NCBI RefSeq assembly: GCF_039525035.1 | Contig: NZ_BAAAHE010000027.1 | Location: forward strand, 10,187-62,032 | Direction: 5' to 3' | Length of the DNA stretch: 51,846 nt | Source: Sporichthya brevicatena | GTDB lineage: Bacteria > Actinomycetota > Actinomycetes > Sporichthyales > Sporichthyaceae | Part shown: one piece after another, positions 48,181-51,846 of the stretch | Numbering within the stretch: the first letter of the stretch is position 1 | Layout: each line of letters begins with the position of its first letter | Program-made: the position numbers and the translations under genes | The notes under the pieces: generated by a model | The model's input: the letters and a program-made list of their open reading frames with translations, nothing else | What the model was told of the DNA's origin: nothing | The model's database searches: none

Positions 48181-48216
48181 GAGAGGGCCCCGCACCGTCC
48201 GGTGCGGGCCCCTCTC
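48181..48216 (+). terminator. hairpin terminator after sepH
   Basis: GAGAGGGCCCCGCACC (48181-48196) and GGTGCGGGCCCCTCTC (48201-48216) pair over 16 bp with one mismatch around a GTCC loop, 48 nt after the sepH stop. GCTCGTTCCT follows. It is the most typical terminator in the window and lies just before repeat copy 3. Confidence 0.75.
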
Positions 48217-48229
48217 GCTCGTTCCTCCT

Positions 48230-48369
48230 GCGGGATGACGTCCCGCACGGTGCCCCTGTCAGCCCGCCCCCGGGCCGACACCCCACCCCTGCGGGATGAC
48301 GTCCCGCACGGTGCCGGTGTCAGCCCGCCCCCGGGCTGACAGGGGGCGCTGCGGGACGTCATCCCGCAG
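48230..48369. repeat. A-B-A-B-A' palindromic repeat array, copy 3 (extended)
   Basis: Module A is at 48230-48246 and 48291-48307, and its reverse complement A' is at 48351-48367, with start spacings of 61 and 60 bp. Module B is at 48257-48280 (arms TGTCAGCCCG / CGGGCCGACA) and 48318-48341 (TGTCAGCCCG / CGGGCTGACA, a perfect stem). Linkers are 9-10 nt. The second B differs from the others by a change that restores full pairing. The array lies in the 348-bp gap between the convergent sepH and polysaccharide deacetylase genes. Confidence 0.9.
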
Positions 48370-48405
48370 AGCAGAGGGGACGGGGCGGGGAGGACCGGGA
48401 GACGG

Positions 48406-48443
48406 CCTCGGCCCGACCCCCGCGAACGGGGATCGGGCCGAGG
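48406..48443 (-). terminator. hairpin downstream of the polysaccharide deacetylase gene
   Basis: CCTCGGCCCGACCCC (48406-48420) and GGGGATCGGGCCGAGG (48428-48443) form a long stem with one mismatch. It lies 38 nt beyond the end of the minus-strand deacetylase gene. It could terminate that transcript, or a plus-strand transcript reading through the repeat array. Confidence 0.6.
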
Positions 48444-48457
48444 TGAGCGGCGCAGTT

Positions 48458-48474
48458 GCTGACGGTCCGTCAGC
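48458..48474 (-). terminator. small perfect hairpin next to the deacetylase stop codon
   Basis: GCTGACGG (48458-48465) and CCGTCAGC (48467-48474) are perfect inverted repeats around a single T, 6 nt after the deacetylase stop on the minus strand. Together with the hairpin at 48406-48443 it makes a double stem-loop end. Confidence 0.5.
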
Positions 48475-48480
48475 CAGACG

Positions 48481-49638
48481 TCACGAGGTGGACGTGGGCG
48501 TCGCTGCCGGGGTCTCCTCCGGGGAGGAGGACGGCGGCGTGCTCGCGGTCGCGCTGGGCGACGGGGACGAGCTGGAGCCGCTGCCCTCACCCGCGGGCTC
48601 GTACGGGTTCGCCTTGTCGGCCCACTTCGAGCCGACCTTCTTCGTCGACGTCGACGGGAACGAGATCTTGGTCGGGTCACCGTCGGAGGTGTACGCGGCC
48701 CACTTGCCCTGGTCGAACAGGTCGAGCCAGTAGGTCGAGTCGGTCTCGACCGGCTTGTTCTTCGGGCCGGAGCGGATGCGCGCGATCTTGTACGGGTCGA
48801 AGTCCGCGTCGAAGACCGACTTGGCCGGGTTCGACCCGACCAGCAGGGCCGCGTCGAGGGTGTAGGACTTGCCCTCGAACTCACCCGAGCGGAGCAGCTG
48901 CGGGTTGCTCGGCGAGATGCCGAACGGCAGCGCGATGGTGTTCACCTTCGCGTCAGGCGCCTGCGCCTTGATGGCCGCGATGTTGTTCGCGATCTCCTTC
49001 TGCACCGTGGTGTCGGAGCTCTGCTTGAGGTTCGCGTGCGTCACCGTGTGGACGCCGACCTCGTAGCCGTGCTCGACCAGCCAGGGCAGCGCCTTCGGGT
49101 CGTTGAACGAGGTGTCGTTCACGTAGAAAGAACCCATCGCGCGGAAATCGGGATTTTCCTTCGCGAATGCCTCCAGAACGCCGACCGCGGAATCCGGGGT
49201 CGGATTGCCGTCGGCATCGATCTGAATCTGGCTCGCGGACGAGTCGTCGAAGGTGAGCACCACCGGGTGCTTGCCGGCCGGGACGTCGATCTCCCCGGCC
49301 ACCATCTGCGCGACGGTGATCGGGACGAATCCGGCCTTGTGCATACGCGCGAGCTCGGCCTTGAACTCGGCCGGCGTCTGGTCGTAAACGCAGGCGCTGC
49401 AGACCTCCGCCTTGACCTGGTGGTACATCATCACCGGGATCGCGGCGAGCTCGTTGGCCTTGACCGAGGCCGGGTCGACGGCCGACGGCTCCGGGGTCGC
49501 GTCGGGCGTCGGCGTGGTGGTCTCACCCGCCGTCGGGGCCGGGCTCTCGGCGACGTTCGGATCGTCGTCGTCGCTGCTGCAACCGGAAAGCAACAATCCG
49601 GCAACGAGAGCCGCCGCCACTACATCGCGTGGGCGCAT
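48481..49638 (-). CDS. polysaccharide deacetylase (NodB-like) lipoprotein
   Basis: The 385-residue product has a lipoprotein signal peptide with LLLSGC (Cys20) and a Thr/Pro-rich spacer (about 25-60). A NodB-type domain follows, with the metal-site segments VVLTFDDSSAS (about 127) and VGVHTVTHANL (His-x3-His, about 190). Two cysteines near the start of the domain (EVCSACVYD) may form a disulfide. The C-terminal 40 residues are a Ser/Pro/Thr-rich low-complexity tail. Relatives deacetylate peptidoglycan or surface glycans. ATG 49638 has GGGGGG about 4 nt upstream; the frame is open to 49713. It is divergent from the putative glycoside hydrolase gene. Confidence 0.85.
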   Translation of the reverse strand: MRPRDVVAAALVAGLLLSGCSSDDDDPNVAESPAPTAGETTTPTPDATPEPSAVDPASVKANELAAIPVMMYHQVKAEVCSACVYDQTPAEFKAELARMHKAGFVPITVAQMVAGEIDVPAGKHPVVLTFDDSSASQIQIDADGNPTPDSAVGVLEAFAKENPDFRAMGSFYVNDTSFNDPKALPWLVEHGYEVGVHTVTHANLKQSSDTTVQKEIANNIAAIKAQAPDAKVNTIALPFGISPSNPQLLRSGEFEGKSYTLDAALLVGSNPAKSVFDADFDPYKIARIRSGPKNKPVETDSTYWLDLFDQGKWAAYTSDGDPTKISFPSTSTKKVGSKWADKANPYEPAGEGSGSSSSPSPSATASTPPSSSPEETPAATPTSTS

Positions 49639-49695
49639 TTTCCCCCCAAAGTCGTTTGGTACTGCCACTCTTGGTCTGCGTGATCTTGCGACCAG

Positions 49696-49725
49696 GATCA
49701 GTTCGCTGATCATTAACGGTGATCA
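49696..49725. promoter_or_regulatory. GATC-rich dyads in the divergent gap before the glycoside hydrolase gene
   Basis: GATCAG-TTCG-CTGATC (49696-49711) is a perfect stem with a TTCG tetraloop. TGATCA (49707-49712) is repeated at 49720-49725 after TTAACGG. The region is A/T-richer than average and lies between the divergent deacetylase and hydrolase genes (163-bp gap). It may hold an operator or an mRNA hairpin. Confidence 0.45.
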
Positions 49726-49801
49726 TGGCGTACCCGTGCGGGCGAGGGTGGGGAAATCAGCGCGCCGCTTCGGCTTCAACTCGGTAAAGGTGGATGGGGA
49801 T

Positions 49802-51814
49802 ATGACGGGCTCTGATGGCATGCCGCCCGCCCCGTGGGGGGCATCCGGCGACGGCGGAGAGGGCACGCCGGCTGTGCCGCCGCCGGTGGTTCCGGCGGCT
49901 GTGCCGGCTGCAGGGCCGGTCGTGGCGAAGAAGCGCAAGACCGGACGCAACGTCGCCATCGTCGGTGGTGTCGCCGCCCTGCTGCTCGTCGTCGGGGCCG
50001 CTGCCTCGCCGCTCGGTGCGGGCTCCAAGGTCGAGCTGGTCGCCAGCCAGACCGGGATGCTGAACGCTGACGCCGCGAAGAACCTCGTCTTCACCATCAA
50101 CGGCGCGAAGATGTCCGACGTCACCCTGAAGCTGGACGGCCAGGAGGTCCAGGGCACGCAGGAGGGCGACAACATCGTCTACCGCGCCCCGTCCGACCTC
50201 GCCGACGGCAAGCACACCTTCTCCGCCTCCAAGGACGGCCGCCTCCCCGGCCGGACCGCCACCTCCACGCAGTCCTTCGAGATCGACACCGTCGCGCCGG
50301 TCGTGACGTTCGAGATCCCGGACGAGCCGGTGAAGATGGACCAGGCCTTCACCCTCAAGGGCAAGGTCGAGGGCGCCAAGACCGCGGAGATCAACGGCGA
50401 GCAGCTCGACCTCGCCAACGACGGCTCGTTCTCCAAGGAGTTCGCGGCCCCGCCGCGCGGCGCGATCCTCAAGGCGACCGACGAGGCCGGCAACGTCACC
50501 GAGCAGGCAGCGTCCATCCCGGTCTTCAACCCGGCGGTCCGCTCCGTGCACATCACCGCCTTCGGGTGGTCGTCCTCGACCCTGCGGGAGCCCGTCCTGC
50601 AGATGCTCAAGGACAAGAAGATCGACAACGTCCAGCTCGACATCAAGGACGAGGACGGCATCGTCGGCTACCAGTCCGAGGTGCCGCTGGCGAAGGCCGC
50701 GGGCACCGGGACGGACCGCTACAACGCCGCCGACGCCCTGAAGCAGATCCACGACCTCGGGGGCACCGTCACCGGCCGCATCGTCGCCTTCCGCGACCCG
50801 AAGCTCGCGGGCTGGGCCGTCAAGAACGGCAAGATGGACCTGGTCATCCAGAACTCCTCGGGCGGCGCGTACGACGCCGGCAAGTACGGCCGGGCGTCGT
50901 TCACGAACTTCGCCAACTCCGAGGTCAAGGACTACAACATCAGTCTGGCCGAGGAAGCCGCCAAGCTCGGCTTCGACCAGATCATGTTCGACTACATCCG
51001 CAAGCCGGAGAACTCGGGTCAGGTCTACCCGGGCATCGGCGACCGTGACGCGATGACCGCGATCGTCGACTTCGTCGCCGAGGCGGCTCCCCGCGTCCGT
51101 GCGGCCGGCGCCTTCGTCGGCGCCGCGGTCTACGGCATCTCGGCGTTCACGCCGGTCTCGGTCGCGCAGGACATCCCCGGCATGGCGAAGCACCTCGACT
51201 TCATCGCGCCGATGGTCTACCCGTCGCACTGGGGCCCGGGCGAGTACAGCGTCGCCTCGCCGAACAGCCAGCCGTACGACATCGTCAACCGCTCCGTCAT
51301 GGAGTTCAACCGCCTCGTCCTCGGCACGGACTGCGCGATCGTCCCGTGGCTGCAGGACTTCTCCCTCGGTGTGCGTTACGGCGTCGCGGAGGTCAAGGCC
51401 CAGATCAAGGCCGCGGCCGACGCCGGCATCAACGGCTTCTACCTCTGGAACGCGTCCAGCAAGTACACGGCCGCGGCGCTCGAGGCCATGCAGCCGGGTG
51501 ACGCCCAGCCGGGTGAGCTCATCTACTCCATGGTCCGCCCGGGCGTGAACCCCGGCGAGGGCACCAAGGACGCCAAGGCGGCCGAGGAGTACATCAAGGC
51601 CTACTTCGAGGCTAAGAAGAACGGCACCACGTTCGTGCCGCCGGGATCGCAGACCACGCCGGACCCGGCCACGACCGAGGGCACGGAGTCGTCGACCGAG
51701 GAGTCGACCGACTCCGCGGCCGACTCCGCGACACAGTCGGAGGGCACCGAGTCCGCGAGCACCGAGTCGACGGACGGCGCCACCGCCTCCCCGTCGCCCT
51801 CGGCCACGCCGTAG
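49802..51814 (+). CDS. secreted or membrane-anchored putative glycoside hydrolase (DUF4015-type)
   Basis: The 670-residue protein has a Pro/Ala-rich cytoplasmic-like start, a basic KKRKTGRN and a membrane helix (about 50-68). Two Ig-like beta domains follow (about 75-240: SQSFEIDTVAPVVTFEIPDEPV...). A TIM-barrel-like region (about 245-585) then shows VHITAFGWSSSTLREPVLQMLKDKKIDNVQLDIKDEDG, FDQIMFDYIRKPE and DFIAPMVYPSHWGPGEY. These match putative glycosidases of the DUF4015 type. The last 50 residues are Ser/Thr/Glu-rich. The likely role is in cell-wall or surface-glycan work; the substrate is unknown. ATG 49802 is chosen to give the usual short start before the anchor. Confidence 0.72.
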   Translation: MTGSDGMPPAPWGASGDGGEGTPAVPPPVVPAAVPAAGPVVAKKRKTGRNVAIVGGVAALLLVVGAAASPLGAGSKVELVASQTGMLNADAAKNLVFTINGAKMSDVTLKLDGQEVQGTQEGDNIVYRAPSDLADGKHTFSASKDGRLPGRTATSTQSFEIDTVAPVVTFEIPDEPVKMDQAFTLKGKVEGAKTAEINGEQLDLANDGSFSKEFAAPPRGAILKATDEAGNVTEQAASIPVFNPAVRSVHITAFGWSSSTLREPVLQMLKDKKIDNVQLDIKDEDGIVGYQSEVPLAKAAGTGTDRYNAADALKQIHDLGGTVTGRIVAFRDPKLAGWAVKNGKMDLVIQNSSGGAYDAGKYGRASFTNFANSEVKDYNISLAEEAAKLGFDQIMFDYIRKPENSGQVYPGIGDRDAMTAIVDFVAEAAPRVRAAGAFVGAAVYGISAFTPVSVAQDIPGMAKHLDFIAPMVYPSHWGPGEYSVASPNSQPYDIVNRSVMEFNRLVLGTDCAIVPWLQDFSLGVRYGVAEVKAQIKAAADAGINGFYLWNASSKYTAAALEAMQPGDAQPGELIYSMVRPGVNPGEGTKDAKAAEEYIKAYFEAKKNGTTFVPPGSQTTPDPATTEGTESSTEESTDSAADSATQSEGTESASTESTDGATASPSPSATP

Positions 51815-51846
51815 GCACCTCGGCGTCAACTCAGCAGCAAACCGGA

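Noticed and set aside
48230-48369. CRISPR-like regular array
   Set aside because: The spacing is regular, but both 'repeat' and 'spacer' are repeated and each is palindromic. There are too few units and no cas genes.

Overview
The window is about 71-73% GC by eye, with strong G/C third-position bias, frequent GTG starts and many 1-4 nt gene overlaps. The gene set points to an actinobacterium: SepH, DUF3000, DUF3710, DUF4193, DUF4235, the ergothioneine genes egtABCD, HemQ with an Fe-S type ferrochelatase, and a split PolC/LigC repair pair. A WhiI-like regulator and SepH suggest a filamentous or sporulating relative of Streptomyces, Frankia or Sporichthya, but the sequence does not fix the genus. 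No rRNA, tRNA, CRISPR array, IS element or phage module was seen. This is a core-type chromosomal segment of about 46 protein genes.

Layout. 1-1.6 kb: end of a probable sirohydrochlorin chelatase, a VIT-family transporter and a small methyltransferase. 1.7-9.5 kb: glycogen/trehalose block (glgX/treX, treY, treZ) interrupted by an opposing subtilisin-like protease gene. 9.5-14.4 kb: a RibD-C reductase, then a LigC-type ligase and a PolC-type polymerase (minus strand) separated by a second subtilase (plus strand). 14.4-20.4 kb: msrB, hemQ-hemG, a beta-propeller protein, hemE and DUF3000. 20.5-28.9 kb: a degenerate response regulator, RNase D, an FAD oxidoreductase overlapping dxs, and acnA. 29.2-33.6 kb: egtA-egtB-egtC-egtD, every junction overlapping. 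33.7-36.5 kb: a blue-copper lipoprotein and a multicopper oxidase. 36.5-42.1 kb: a TrmA-like RNA methyltransferase, two TrkA proteins, the dut-DUF3710-OB-DUF3159 operon and DUF4235. 42-48 kb: phosphodiester glycosidase, DUF4193, hemH with an inositol-monophosphatase-like gene, a broken MFS gene and sepH. 48.1-51.8 kb: a polysaccharide deacetylase lipoprotein and a secreted putative glycoside hydrolase.

How the genes work together. GlgX, TreY and TreZ form the route from glycogen to trehalose. HemE, HemG/CgoX, HemH/CpfC and HemQ/ChdC cover the late coproporphyrin-dependent heme pathway, spread over three loci. EgtA-D make ergothioneine except for the last lyase step. PolC and LigC form a gap-filling and sealing pair.

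The most unusual non-coding signal is a repeat family at three places (10299-10378, 18435-18516, 48230-48369). A 17-nt near-palindrome (module A) alternates with a 24-nt hairpin (module B) at a period of 60-61 bp. All three copies lie between convergent genes. Other items worth attention are an out-of-frame internal deletion in the MFS gene, perfect palindromes at 6263-6280 and 19705-19724, an A/T-rich hairpin inside the start of egtB, and a dyad plus iron-box-like site between acnA and egtA.
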